Program-made: the position numbers and the translations under genes | Notes under the pieces: model-generated | Told to the model about the DNA's origin: nothing | Seen by the model: only the letters and a program-made list of their open reading frames with translations | Databases searched by the model: none | DNA from: SVEL01 sp964573715 | Lineage (GTDB): Bacteria; Bacillota; Clostridia; Lachnospirales; Lachnospiraceae | DNA length: 64,000 bases | NCBI GenBank assembly: GCA_964573715.1 | Contig: CAZNKR010000004.1 | Location: forward strand, 1 to 64,000 | Direction of reading: 5' to 3' | In this document: positions 25,607-33,599 of the stretch, in pieces | How positions within the stretch are numbered: position 1 is the stretch's first letter | Layout: every line of letters starts with the position of its first letter

Positions 25607-26510
25607 ATTTCTCGTAGGAAACGATGATATTGATGTTCGAATTGACAAATATCTGGCTATTCAAAATGATGAAATGTCCCGTACAAGAATAAGGAAGCTT
25701 TTAGATGATGGTAAAGTTACAGTTAATGATAAAATTGTAAAACCAAATTACAAAATTAAGGTTAATGATTATATTAAACTTGATATTCCTGAACCAGTTA
25801 CGGTTGACATTTTCGCTCAAGATATTCCTTTAGATGTGAAATATGAAGATAATGATATTATTGTTGTAAATAAGCCGAAAGGAATGGTGGTACATCCAGC
25901 ACCTGGACACTATAATGGTACTTTAGTTAATGCACTTATGTATCATTGCAAAGATAATTTGTCAGGAATTAATGGTGAATTAAGACCAGGAATTGTTCAC
26001 AGAATAGATATGGACACTACTGGACTTATTGTTGCCTGCAAAAATGATGTAGCTCATAATTTCATTGCAGAACAGTTAAAAGAACATTCAGGTACAAGAA
26101 AGTATCAAGCAATTGTATATAATTCTTTCAATGAAGATGAAGGTACGATTGATGAACCTATTGGCAGAAGCCCAGTTGATGGTAAAAAAATGGCTATAAA
26201 TTATAAGACAGGGAAGAGAGCGGTTACTCATTACAAAGTTATTGAAAGATTTAAAAACTTTACTCATATTGAATGTCAGCTTGAAACCGGAAGAACTCAT
26301 CAAATTAGAGTTCATATGGCTAGTATAAATCATCCATTGCTTGGTGATGAAGTATATGGTCCCAAAACGTGCCCTTTTAAACTACAGGGTCAAACGTTAC
26401 ATGCTGGTGTTTTAGGATTTATTCACCCACGTACTAAGGAATATGTTGAGTTTACACAACCTTTACCAGATTATTTTGTAAAATTAATTAATATACTGAA
26501 AAATAAATAG
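25593..26510 (+). CDS. rluD: Large-subunit rRNA pseudouridine synthase RluD family
   Basis: An S4 domain (residues 14-75, including DKYLAIQNDEMSRTRIRKLL) precedes the RluA-type catalytic domain with GIVHRIDMDTTGLIVACK (catalytic Asp in RID-D motif) and ETGRTHQIRVHMA. Length 305 is normal. AAGGAG lies 9 bases before the ATG inside lspA. The TAG stop is followed in the same frame by 67 sense codons made of a 12-base repeat and further sequence, ending at a TGA that overlaps the next start codon. Confidence 0.94.
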   Translation: MIANKFLVGNDDIDVRIDKYLAIQNDEMSRTRIRKLLDDGKVTVNDKIVKPNYKIKVNDYIKLDIPEPVTVDIFAQDIPLDVKYEDNDIIVVNKPKGMVVHPAPGHYNGTLVNALMYHCKDNLSGINGELRPGIVHRIDMDTTGLIVACKNDVAHNFIAEQLKEHSGTRKYQAIVYNSFNEDEGTIDEPIGRSPVDGKKMAINYKTGKRAVTHYKVIERFKNFTHIECQLETGRTHQIRVHMASINHPLLGDEVYGPKTCPFKLQGQTLHAGVLGFIHPRTKEYVEFTQPLPDYFVKLINILKNK

Positions 26511-26513
26511 TTT

Positions 26514-26597
26514 AAATTATTTAATAAATTATTTGATAAATTATTTGATAAATTATTTGATAAATTATTTGCTGAATTATTTGCTGAATTATTTGAT
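26514..26597 (+). repeat. 12-bp tandem repeat after the rluD stop (7 copies plus 2 degenerate)
   Basis: Seven copies of AAATTATTTGAT or variants (AAT, GCT endings and GAA starts) run from 26514 to 26597, then two degenerate units (AAAATATATTCT, AAAATACTTGCC) reach 26621. The period is a multiple of three and the frame of rluD stays open throughout, reading as a Lys-Leu-Phe-Asp repeat after the TAG stop. Confidence 0.9.
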
Positions 26598-26636
26598 AAA
26601 ATATATTCTAAAATACTTGCCGATTTTGACTATTTC

Positions 26637-26665
26637 TTGACAATAGTATTTTTACGTTGTAAACT
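26637..26665 (+). promoter_or_regulatory. Promoter for the membrane protein-pssA-psd block
   Basis: TTGACA (26637-26642) and TAAACT (26660-26665) are spaced by 17 bases and lie 46 bases before the ATG at 26711. The -10 deviates from TATAAT at two positions. Confidence 0.6.
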
Positions 26666-26710
26666 TATAAAGATGTTGCAAATATTGAATGTCTTGGAAG
26701 GAAGAATTCT

Positions 26711-27760
26711 ATGAAAAATAAGAAGTACATTTTTAATGTATTATTTCTTATTGTACTGGCTGCAGGAACAGCATATTTCTTGCTAAAAGACCAGGAGATT
26801 TCTGATATTATTAAATATATAAAGCAGTGTAATCCGTTCTACATAATTTTAGGATTGATTTTTGTTTTGATTTTTGTTTCTTTTGAATCAGTAATCATTC
26901 ATTATTTAATGAAAACACTATCATGTGCGATTAGTTTTATTCATTGCTTAAAATATTCTTTTATTGGATTTTTTGTCAGTGCAATTACACCAAGTGCAAC
27001 AGGGGGACAACCTGCGCAGCTGTATTACATGAGTGCGGATGGAATCAGTGTAGCTGTTTCATCACTTGTGTTGATTGTAGTAACTATAGCCTACAAGGCA
27101 GTTTTATTAGTTTTAGCAGCGCTGATGTTTGTCATTGAGTATGGTTTCGTTATGTCACATATCAACAATATTATTTTAATATTGATTTTTGGTATAGTTG
27201 TCAATGTTTTCATGGTAGGATTTCTATTATTTATCATATTCAAACAATCCTTTGCAAAAAAAATTATTGGAAAATCAATTCTTTTCTTAGGCAGACATAA
27301 AATCATTAAAAATTATGATAATGTATTAAGAAAAGTTATTAATTCAATAAATAAGTATGAAGATGGCGCAAACTATCTACGAACACATAAGCTTGTATTC
27401 TTTAATGTTTTTACTATTACATTATTTCAAAGACTAGCTTTGTTTGCAATCACTTGGGCCGTTTATAAATCATTTGGTTTATCTGGTTATAGTGCATTTG
27501 AGATAATTACGCTTCAACTTATTATTTCATTAGCAGTTGATAATTTGCCACTACCAGGCGGAATGGGTGCAAGTGAAGGAATCTTTTTGATTTTCTTTGA
27601 AGAAATATTCACAACTGCATTTATAACTGCAGGATTATTATTAAGTAGATTTTTGAGCTATTACGTAATAATCATTCTTGGTGGTTTAATTACGGCTTTT
27701 GCACAATTTACTAAAAAGAAACGAATAAATAACAATAGAATAAATGGAGCACAAAAATGA
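26711..27760 (+). CDS. Lysylphosphatidylglycerol synthase transmembrane-like (UPF0104) membrane protein
   Basis: Polytopic protein of 349 residues with about eight membrane segments, related to the flippase half of MprF. Signature segments are TPSATGGQPAQLYYM and the late LPLPGGMGASEGIFL. It lacks any soluble synthase domain, so it would move or bind a lipid rather than aminoacylate it. GGAAGG lies before the ATG. It overlaps pssA by ATGA and is thus tied to phospholipid synthesis; a role in flipping a phospholipid is inferred. Confidence 0.85.
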   Translation: MKNKKYIFNVLFLIVLAAGTAYFLLKDQEISDIIKYIKQCNPFYIILGLIFVLIFVSFESVIIHYLMKTLSCAISFIHCLKYSFIGFFVSAITPSATGGQPAQLYYMSADGISVAVSSLVLIVVTIAYKAVLLVLAALMFVIEYGFVMSHINNIILILIFGIVVNVFMVGFLLFIIFKQSFAKKIIGKSILFLGRHKIIKNYDNVLRKVINSINKYEDGANYLRTHKLVFFNVFTITLFQRLALFAITWAVYKSFGLSGYSAFEIITLQLIISLAVDNLPLPGGMGASEGIFLIFFEEIFTTAFITAGLLLSRFLSYYVIIILGGLITAFAQFTKKKRINNNRINGAQK

Positions 27761-28410
27761 TAGGATTTTACAATTATACCGTATTATTAACATATATTGG
27801 CTTGTTTTCATCAGCATTAGGTATGTTTTTAACAATTGATAAACACTTTTTAGCAGCGATTTTTTGCTTAATAATTTCTGGAACATGTGATATGTTTGAT
27901 GGTGTTGTAGCACGTAGCCACAAAAATAGAAGTGAAAATGCCAAATGCTTTGGAATCCAGATAGATTCGCTTTGTGATTTAGTTTGTTTTGGAGTTTTTC
28001 CAGCGATTTTCAACTATGTATTTACTATTACATATTGTCATGGATTTAGATTAGAAGCAGCAATAATTTCGGCATTATTCATTTTATGTGCATTAATTAG
28101 ACTTGGATATTTCAATGTTATGGAAATGGAGCGTCAGAAAAAAACTACTGAAGCAAGAAAGTATTACCAGGGCTTACCGGTAACATCAATTGCATTTTTC
28201 TTGCCATTGTTGTATAGCTTTAGAAATGTTTTTTCACATAACATTTTTTATATTATAATTAATATTTTCTTATGTGTTGTTGCTATGTTATTTGTTCTAG
28301 ACATCAAAGTTATAAAACCACATAAAAAAGGAATAATTTTAATGACTATTGTTGGTTTATTAATGATTACAGTTTTGGCCCTTCAAGGAGCTGGAATTTT
28401 AAAATTTTAG
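27757..28410 (+). CDS. pssA: CDP-diacylglycerol-serine O-phosphatidyltransferase
   Basis: CDP-alcohol phosphotransferase motif is complete: DMFDGVVARSHKN..., then GIQIDSLCDLVCFG (D-x2-D-G-x2-A-R...G-x3-D-x3-D). About six membrane segments in 217 residues. Together with psd, 12 bases downstream, it makes phosphatidylserine and phosphatidylethanolamine, so the acceptor is most likely serine. The start codon overlaps the preceding membrane protein stop (ATGA). Confidence 0.9.
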   Translation: MIGFYNYTVLLTYIGLFSSALGMFLTIDKHFLAAIFCLIISGTCDMFDGVVARSHKNRSENAKCFGIQIDSLCDLVCFGVFPAIFNYVFTITYCHGFRLEAAIISALFILCALIRLGYFNVMEMERQKKTTEARKYYQGLPVTSIAFFLPLLYSFRNVFSHNIFYIIINIFLCVVAMLFVLDIKVIKPHKKGIILMTIVGLLMITVLALQGAGILKF

Positions 28411-28422
28411 AGGAGAATCAAA

Positions 28423-29295
28423 ATGGATTTAAAAGATCGTAATGGTAACATTGCAGCAACTGATAATGGACAGGATAAATTCCTTGAAAAGTTGTATGGG
28501 AGTGTGGCTGGAAGATCTTTGTTGAAAGTACTTACAAAACCAGTTATTTCAAAAGTAGCTGGTTTTTTTCTTGATACAAAGTTTTCTTGCTTTATGATTA
28601 AACCTTTTATTGAGAAAAATAATATTAATATGAATGAATATCTTGAAAAATCATTTGTTTCATATAATGATTTTTTTACAAGAAAAATCAATCCTGATTT
28701 CAGACCAATTGATAATGATGAAAATGTATTAATAAGTCCTGCTGATGGACGTGTTTCGGTATATGATATTGATGATGATTCCTATTTTTGTGTAAAAGAT
28801 ACACCATATAACGTAATGACTATAACTAATAGTAAGAAAGCTGCTGAAATTTACAAAGGTGGAAAATTTGTTATTATAAGATTATGCGTTGATAATTATC
28901 ATAGATTTTGTTACCTTGACAATGGACATAAAACTAAAAATAAATTTATACCAGGAAAACTACACACAGTTAATCCTATAGCAAATGATTATTTCAAAAT
29001 TTATAAGGAGAATTCACGTGAATGTTCTATATTATACACAGAACATTTTGGTAGAATTATGCAAATTGAAGTTGGTGCATTGATGGTTGGTAGAATTAAA
29101 AATCATGATCAAGCTTCAAATATTATCAAAGGAAATGAAAAAGGTTTATTTGAATTTGGTGGCTCTACAATTTGTTTATTGTGTGAAAAAGATTCTGTCG
29201 ATATTGATAAGGATTTAATAAAGAATACATTAGATGGGTTTGAAACAAAGATACTTATGGGTGAACGTATTGGTTACAGACATATCACTTCGTAA
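28423..29295 (+). CDS. psd: Phosphatidylserine decarboxylase
   Basis: Pyruvoyl enzyme converting phosphatidylserine to phosphatidylethanolamine. The proenzyme cleavage site is FGGST (Gly-Ser, late in the chain), with the catalytic-triad-like segments SPADGRV and CVDNYHRFC and the mid segment HTVNPIAN. Length 290 fits the PSD-B family of Firmicutes. AGGAGA lies before the ATG. Its last codons lie in a 36-base hairpin. Confidence 0.94.
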   Translation: MDLKDRNGNIAATDNGQDKFLEKLYGSVAGRSLLKVLTKPVISKVAGFFLDTKFSCFMIKPFIEKNNINMNEYLEKSFVSYNDFFTRKINPDFRPIDNDENVLISPADGRVSVYDIDDDSYFCVKDTPYNVMTITNSKKAAEIYKGGKFVIIRLCVDNYHRFCYLDNGHKTKNKFIPGKLHTVNPIANDYFKIYKENSRECSILYTEHFGRIMQIEVGALMVGRIKNHDQASNIIKGNEKGLFEFGGSTICLLCEKDSVDIDKDLIKNTLDGFETKILMGERIGYRHITS

Positions 29296-29318
29296 AACCT
29301 GCGTTTTGCGAAGTGATA
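29283..29318 (+). terminator. Long hairpin spanning the psd stop codon
   Basis: TATCACTTCG plus TAAAAC pairs with GTTTTG plus CGAAGTGATA around a CTGC loop, 16 pairs with one T-G wobble. It covers the last four codons and the stop (29293-29295). No T run follows, so it may slow decay or translation end rather than terminate transcription. Confidence 0.55.
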
Positions 29319-29410
29319 GATATCTAAAGATAAACCTAAATCGACAAACTTCTTCTGCTGGTTTTATTAAGTAAAGGAAATTTTAAAGATATGATATATA
29401 TATATAAATC

Positions 29411-29449
29411 AAAATCCCCAGTTGAAAAAATATCAACTGGGGATTTTTT
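29411..29449 (+). terminator. Bidirectional terminator between psd and the convergent membrane protein gene
   Basis: AAAATCCCCAGTTGA (29411-29425) and TCAACTGGGGATTTTTT (29433-29449) pair around a 7-base loop, with A and T tracts on the proper sides for both strands. The remaining sequence between psd and 29526 shows nothing else. Confidence 0.9.
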
Positions 29450-29525
29450 ATATAGTACTGTGAATTTATTTATGGATGTATAATCAATTACTATAAATAA
29501 ATTCATTATGTACTACAAAATTTTA

Positions 29526-29963
29526 TTAAGCTAAATGTTTTCTGATTGCACTATCAATAACAGGAAGTTTAATTGTTTTGCCCTTAAATGCTAATAAAGC
29601 TAAAATAAGTAAAACAACTTTTTCAATAATATTAAAGATGTTAATAAAGAAACCAATAATATCATAACCATCTGAAATTGCTTGAACATCTGCAAGATTA
29701 AGGAAGAAATTAATGAAATCCATAATATTGTAAATGAAGCTAAAGCATATTGGAATAAGTAAAAATGCAACCAATACTAATACTGCTTTAATTGCTGATG
29801 CTTTAAGCCAAAGATCATTTTCTTTAACAAGAACGAATGCTACTAATAAAACGAAAGGCCAAGCAAAAATGATTGATGATGTTTGGAATGATGTAATGAG
29901 TGCTAAAAGAAAAATAATTCCAGCAGCCATACAATTAGTCATACCTAATTTTGTTTTGTACAT
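29526..29963 (-). CDS. Small polytopic membrane protein, 145 aa, unknown function
   Basis: About four hydrophobic segments (near residues 11-28, 30-47, 55-80 and 102-125) with short polar loops and a basic C-terminus. AAGGAGGT lies 7-8 bases before the ATG and a near-consensus promoter lies upstream, so it is a real monocistronic gene. No family motif was recognised. It lies between convergent terminators and the divergent TtcA-like gene, so context says little. Confidence 0.65.
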   Translation of the reverse strand: MYKTKLGMTNCMAAGIIFLLALITSFQTSSIIFAWPFVLLVAFVLVKENDLWLKASAIKAVLVLVAFLLIPICFSFIYNIMDFINFFLNLADVQAISDGYDIIGFFINIFNIIEKVVLLILALLAFKGKTIKLPVIDSAIRKHLA

Positions 29964-29993
29964 TTTATGTACCTCCTTTAAAATATATGTTAA

Positions 29994-30022
29994 ATTATAA
30001 CAATATTAACCTATTTCGTCAA
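29994..30022 (-). promoter_or_regulatory. Promoter of the 145-aa membrane protein gene
   Basis: On the minus strand TTGACG (30022-30017) and TATAAT (29999-29994) are 17 bases apart. The leader to the ATG at 29963 is about 25 bases. Confidence 0.75.
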
Positions 30023-30071
30023 TAAATGTATTTTATTTTGATTTTACTTGATTTATATTTACACATATATA

Positions 30072-30080
30072 TGATATAAT
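30072..30080 (+). promoter_or_regulatory. Extended -10 promoter for the TtcA-like gene
   Basis: TGATATAAT (TGnTATAAT) lies about 37 bases before the start codon at 30117. No clear -35 box; TTTATA at the normal distance is poor. Confidence 0.6.
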
Positions 30081-30116
30081 TGCTTAAGAAATTACTTATT
30101 GAAAGGTGAAATTTAT

Positions 30117-30875
30117 ATGAAACTTCAACAGTTACTTAGCTATATAAGACGAGCAATTGATGATTATAAAATGATTGAAGATGGAGACAAAATTGCTATT
30201 GGAATATCTGGAGGAAAAGATAGTCTTACTCTACTCTATGCGCTACATGGTCTTCAAAGATTTTATCCCAAAAAATTCGAAATCATTGCAATTACTGTGG
30301 ATTTAGGTTTAGGGATACAAAAATTAGATGAAATAAAAAGCCTATGTGACTCCATGAACGTTGACTACTATATTGTTGATACAGAAATTGGCAAAATTAT
30401 ATTTAATGATCGCAAGGAAACAAATCCTTGTTCTTTATGTGCAAAAATGCGTAAGGGAGCATTAAATGAAAAAGCCTTAGAACTTGGCTGTAACAAAATT
30501 GCATATGCCCATCATAGAGATGATATTATTGAAACTATGCTTCTTTCACTTATATACGAAGGAAGATTCCATTCGTTTTCACCATATACATATCTAGATC
30601 GAACTGGTCTTACGGTTATTAGACCACTAATGTATATAGAAGAAAGCGATATTATTGGATTTGTTAATAAGATGTCCATGCCTATTGCTAAGAATCTATG
30701 TCCAGTAGACGGTCATACAAAACGTGAATATGTTAAAAATCTTATTCGACAAATCAATATGGAAAATCATGGTGTAAAAGATAGATTTTTTAGGGCAATT
30801 ATCAATGGAAATATTAAAGGTTGGCCTATATTAAGTGAGGATGATGATAATGCCAGCAAATACAAAAAAATATAA
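30117..30875 (+). CDS. TtcA-like tRNA 2-thiolation PP-loop ATPase
   Basis: The PP-loop SGGKDSLTLL (about residues 34-43), the CxxC pair in NPCSLCAKMRKGAL and a third Cys in KNLCPVDGHTKREYV match the TtcA/TtuA group, iron-sulfur-dependent enzymes that thiolate tRNA. YAHHRDDIIETML is the second ATP-binding segment. The ATG at 30117 follows AAAGGTG by 8 bases. At 252 residues it is slightly shorter than Escherichia TtcA; the modified base cannot be assigned from sequence. It overlaps the recombinase gene downstream. Confidence 0.85.
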   Translation: MKLQQLLSYIRRAIDDYKMIEDGDKIAIGISGGKDSLTLLYALHGLQRFYPKKFEIIAITVDLGLGIQKLDEIKSLCDSMNVDYYIVDTEIGKIIFNDRKETNPCSLCAKMRKGALNEKALELGCNKIAYAHHRDDIIETMLLSLIYEGRFHSFSPYTYLDRTGLTVIRPLMYIEESDIIGFVNKMSMPIAKNLCPVDGHTKREYVKNLIRQINMENHGVKDRFFRAIINGNIKGWPILSEDDDNASKYKKI

Positions 30876-31908
30876 TGATTTAATAGAAAACAATATTCGT
30901 TTAAGAATTAAAGAAATTGAAACTGAACTTCCTAAATTTTGTCGTAACTATTTCGTTGGAATTGAAAATACAACATTACCACGAACAAGGTTAGGTTATG
31001 CATATGATATTCGTTTGTTTTTTCAGTACTTAGAAAACATTAACTCCATTAATAAAAAAGTTGGAATGAGAAATTTTGATTTAAGTATATTAGATGAACA
31101 AACTCCAATGGATATTGAAGAATATATGATATATTTAAAAAGTTACGAAAAAGATGGGATTACATATACTAACAAAGAGAATGGAATCAAACGAAAGATG
31201 TCGTCTATAAGGTCTCTTTATTCTTATTTCTTTAAAAAGGAAATGATAAGTAGCAATCCTACTCTTATGGTTAATATGCCAAAATTACATGAAAAAGCTA
31301 TAATACGTATGGAGCCTAATGAGGTTGCTTCTTTTCTTGATACTGCTGAAGCAGGAACTAACATGACAAAAAGGCAACTTGAAATACATAAAAAAACAAA
31401 AATCAGAGATGTTGCACTACTTACACTTCTTTTAGGAACCGGAATGCGTGTATCTGAATGTGTTGGAATAGACTTAACAGATATAAATTTTGAAGAATGT
31501 GAAATATTAATTCATCGTAAAGGTGGTAAGGAGGCAATCTTGTATTTTGGTGATGAAGTTGAAGCTGCATTGAGGGATTACTTAATTCAAAGGAAAGAAA
31601 TGCGTCCTGAACCAGGAGATGAAAATGCGTTCTTTATCTCATTAAAAAATCGAAGGATTTCGGTTCGAGCAGTTGAACTTCTGGTAAAAAAATATGCATT
31701 GTTATCTTCCACAGTTAAACATATTACTCCACATAAGCTACGCAGCACGTATGGTACAGAACTTTATAACAATACATCAGATATTTACCTGGTTGCAGAT
31801 GTCCTTGGTCATAAAGATGTTAATACAACTAGACGCCACTACGCTGCTATTGAAGCTGATAGACGAAGAAATGCTAGAAATGCAGTTAGCATTAGAAAAG
31901 AACAATAA
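30850..31908 (+). CDS. Tyrosine recombinase, XerC/D type
   Basis: An N-terminal SAM-like core-binding domain (about 10-140) and a C-terminal catalytic domain carry all active residues: Arg in TGMRVSECVG, Lys in HRKGGKEA, HKLRSTYG, LGHKDVNTTRRHY with the final Tyr nucleophile. At 352 residues it is longer than classical XerC/D (about 300). The ATG at 30850 is preceded by GTGAGG at 30835-30840 and lies within the end of the TtcA-like gene. No phage genes or attachment repeats surround it, so a chromosomal Xer-like resolvase is more likely than a prophage integrase. Confidence 0.88.
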   Translation: MPANTKKYNDLIENNIRLRIKEIETELPKFCRNYFVGIENTTLPRTRLGYAYDIRLFFQYLENINSINKKVGMRNFDLSILDEQTPMDIEEYMIYLKSYEKDGITYTNKENGIKRKMSSIRSLYSYFFKKEMISSNPTLMVNMPKLHEKAIIRMEPNEVASFLDTAEAGTNMTKRQLEIHKKTKIRDVALLTLLLGTGMRVSECVGIDLTDINFEECEILIHRKGGKEAILYFGDEVEAALRDYLIQRKEMRPEPGDENAFFISLKNRRISVRAVELLVKKYALLSSTVKHITPHKLRSTYGTELYNNTSDIYLVADVLGHKDVNTTRRHYAAIEADRRRNARNAVSIRKEQ

Positions 31909-31974
31909 TAATAGATAAATTAATTTGTTTTAAGCATAAAAACTTGTCATTTAATACAAATCTCAATCCAATAT

Positions 31975-32003
31975 TTGTAGAATATTTATTATTGTGTTAT
32001 TAT
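31975..32003 (+). promoter_or_regulatory. Promoter of the repeat-containing lipoprotein gene
   Basis: TTGTAG (31975-31980) and TATTAT (31998-32003) are 17 bases apart and the -10 is preceded by TGT, an extended -10. The ATG is 42 bases downstream with GGAGG between. Confidence 0.65.
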
Positions 32004-32044
32004 ACATTCCGTTCACATAAACAATTTAATGGAGGAAATAAAAA

Positions 32045-32968
32045 ATGAAAAAAATGAAGTATTTAGTTGCAGCTTGTATTATGTCTGCATCATTGTTAGT
32101 AGGTTGTGGTGATAAAGATGAAAAAACAACAAGTTCAATAACACCTGAAGAAACAACAAGTTCAATAACACCTGAAGAACTTATTGAAAATATTGAAAAC
32201 GCAGAAAATGATGTTAAATCATTAGAATTTGAAGTTGGTTGTGATGTTAATGCTACTTCTTCAGAATCAGAATCTCCAATTGCTGCAAACGGTAAAATTA
32301 ATGGTAAAGCTGATATTGAAAACAATTTATACAACTTAAATTTTGAAGCTAGTGTAGAAGGTACAACAATTAATATTGAATGTTATCTTGCTATTGATGA
32401 TTCAAATGTTAAGATTTATGCAAATTATATGGGATCTTGGATTAAATATGAAGCTGGTATTGATGAACTTGCAGGTTTATTATCTGAAAGCATAGATTTA
32501 GATGATGCTTCTTCTGATGCTGGTATTGATGAACTTGCAGGTTTATTATCTGGAAGCATATATTTAGATGATGCTTCTTCTACTGCTTCTGATTCAAGCT
32601 TAAAAGATATTCTTGGATATTTAAAAGATGCTAAAGTTGAAGCAAACGATGGTAATTATGTTTTATCTGGAAAATTAGATATGGATAAAATCATTGCTAA
32701 AGCTGGCGATGAAGTTGCAGATTATGAAGATATGATGAAATCTATGAATATTGATTTATCAGTTAAAGTAAATGTTGATTATTCACTTAACAAAATTGAA
32801 GTTAAATTAAATGATTTTGAAGCTGAACAGGACGGAGTTACAATTAAAGTAAATTCTGCATCGTTCTATATAACAGCCGATAAGTATAATGAAGAAATGA
32901 ATATATCAATTCCTGATGAAGCTTTAGAAGGAATGGATGCTGCTACTCTATTCTCAAGCATGAACTAA
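32045..32968 (+). CDS. Lipoprotein with internal tandem duplications (LppX/DUF6612-like)
   Basis: The leader ends in the lipobox LVGC (Cys near residue 21). The mature part begins with a duplicated TTSSITPEE segment, then a beta-rich domain of about 260 residues resembling the LppX/LprG-like half-barrel lipoproteins that bind lipids. A 22-residue segment, AGIDELAGLLS plus about 11 acidic residues, occurs twice in a row. Both duplications keep the frame. The gene stands alone with its own promoter; ligand unknown. Confidence 0.7.
   Translation: MKKMKYLVAACIMSASLLVGCGDKDEKTTSSITPEETTSSITPEELIENIENAENDVKSLEFEVGCDVNATSSESESPIAANGKINGKADIENNLYNLNFEASVEGTTINIECYLAIDDSNVKIYANYMGSWIKYEAGIDELAGLLSESIDLDDASSDAGIDELAGLLSGSIYLDDASSTASDSSLKDILGYLKDAKVEANDGNYVLSGKLDMDKIIAKAGDEVADYEDMMKSMNIDLSVKVNVDYSLNKIEVKLNDFEAEQDGVTIKVNSASFYITADKYNEEMNISIPDEALEGMDAATLFSSMN
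32126..32179 (+). repeat. Two perfect 27-bp tandem copies in the lipoprotein gene
   Basis: Copies at 32126-32152 and 32153-32179 are identical and encode TTSSITPEE twice, in the linker directly after the lipid anchor. The identity points to a recent duplication. Confidence 0.95.
32453..32584 (+). repeat. Two 66-bp tandem copies in the lipoprotein gene
   Basis: Copies at 32453-32518 and 32519-32584 differ at only a few bases and encode a 22-residue block beginning AGIDELAGLLS. The frame is kept. Confidence 0.93.
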
Positions 32969-33080
32969 AAAGATAATCTATCAATTGAATAGATATAAAA
33001 AGTTATATAATTGATTTACGTACTTACAAAATAAAAATATATAGACAAAATTAAAGAGTAAATAATTGAAAATGTGAACT

Positions 33081-33144
33081 GGAAGCATATCATAGCACCA
33101 AATTATCACTAATCATGGTAATAAGGTACTATGATATAGCTTCC
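33081..33144 (-). terminator. Large hairpin over the 3' end of the yneA-like gene
   Basis: Arms 33081-33099 (GGAAGCATATCATAGCACC) and 33125-33144 (starting GGTACTATG) are complementary with one bulge and one mismatch, and the interior can pair further. The far arm is coding (last residues of the protein) and the stop codon lies in the loop. No T run is present, so an mRNA-stability or ribosome-stall role is as likely as termination. Confidence 0.5.
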
Positions 33145-33441
33145 TATTTTTATGTTGGAGTTTTTCATACCATTTATGGATTTTACTTCTTCAATGTATT
33201 CATTGTAATCTATATACTCATCTGAATAATAGTTCTTAGCAATAGTCCATAAACTATCACCATCTTCAACTAATACCGTGGTATATAGTTTGTCTTTAGC
33301 CTTTGTACTCCCACTTACATTAAAACTTACTAATGTACATGTAATAATAACTATTAACAGTATAGCTAAGGATAAAAGCTGTAATTTATGAGTGGATTTT
33401 TTTGTGATACTATTTGATTTTTTTATTGATAATTCTTTCAT
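33109..33441 (-). CDS. YneA-like SOS-induced cell division inhibitor (LysM)
   Basis: The 110-residue protein has a cytoplasmic basic start, one membrane segment (about 21-42) and an exterior LysM domain (about 57-106: VEDGDSLWTIAKNYY, NIKIGSYIIVPYYHD). This is the plan of Bacillus YneA, which blocks septum formation after DNA damage and is encoded divergently from lexA, as here. A consensus promoter with SOS boxes lies upstream. The low sequence conservation of the family leaves some doubt about the exact function. Confidence 0.85.
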   Translation of the reverse strand: MKELSIKKSNSITKKSTHKLQLLSLAILLIVIITCTLVSFNVSGSTKAKDKLYTTVLVEDGDSLWTIAKNYYSDEYIDYNEYIEEVKSINGMKNSNIKIGSYIIVPYYHD

Positions 33442-33461
33442 ATAAACCTCCTAAATTCTAT

Positions 33462-33475
33462 CGAACAAATGTTTT
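33462..33475. promoter_or_regulatory. SOS box 1 (LexA operator)
   Basis: CGAACAAATGTTTT matches the Gram-positive LexA consensus CGAACRNRYGTTYG except for the last base. It lies near the start point and 5' leader of the yneA-like transcript. Confidence 0.8.
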
Positions 33476-33486
33476 GATTTATGAAT

Positions 33487-33515
33487 ATTATATATCTCGA
33501 ACAAATGTTTGTCAA
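33487..33515 (-). promoter_or_regulatory. Consensus promoter of the yneA-like gene
   Basis: On the minus strand TTGACA (33515-33510) and TATAAT (33492-33487) with a 17-base spacer are a perfect sigma-A promoter. SOS box 2 covers the edge of the -35 and the spacer, so LexA should block it tightly until DNA damage. Confidence 0.85.
33498..33511. promoter_or_regulatory. SOS box 2 (LexA operator)
   Basis: CGAACAAATGTTTG matches the LexA consensus at every position and overlaps the yneA-like promoter. Confidence 0.92.
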
Positions 33516-33534
33516 TAGTTTGGCGTAAAATAAT

Positions 33535-33548
33535 CGAACAACTGTTTG
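33535..33548. promoter_or_regulatory. SOS box 3 (LexA operator) on the lexA promoter
   Basis: CGAACAACTGTTTG differs from the consensus at one central position. Its right end overlaps the -35 region (about 33546-33551) of a lexA promoter whose -10 is TATACT at 33569-33574, so lexA is autoregulated. The three boxes are spaced 36 and 37 bases apart. Confidence 0.88.
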
Positions 33549-33599
33549 CATTTGCGTAAAAGTTATGTTATACTCTATTTAACACTTAAGGAGGTTGCT

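Noticed and set aside
30850..31908. Prophage or integrative element integrase
   Set aside because: The recombinase has a complete active site but is surrounded by chromosomal genes, with no attachment-site repeats, phage or conjugation genes.
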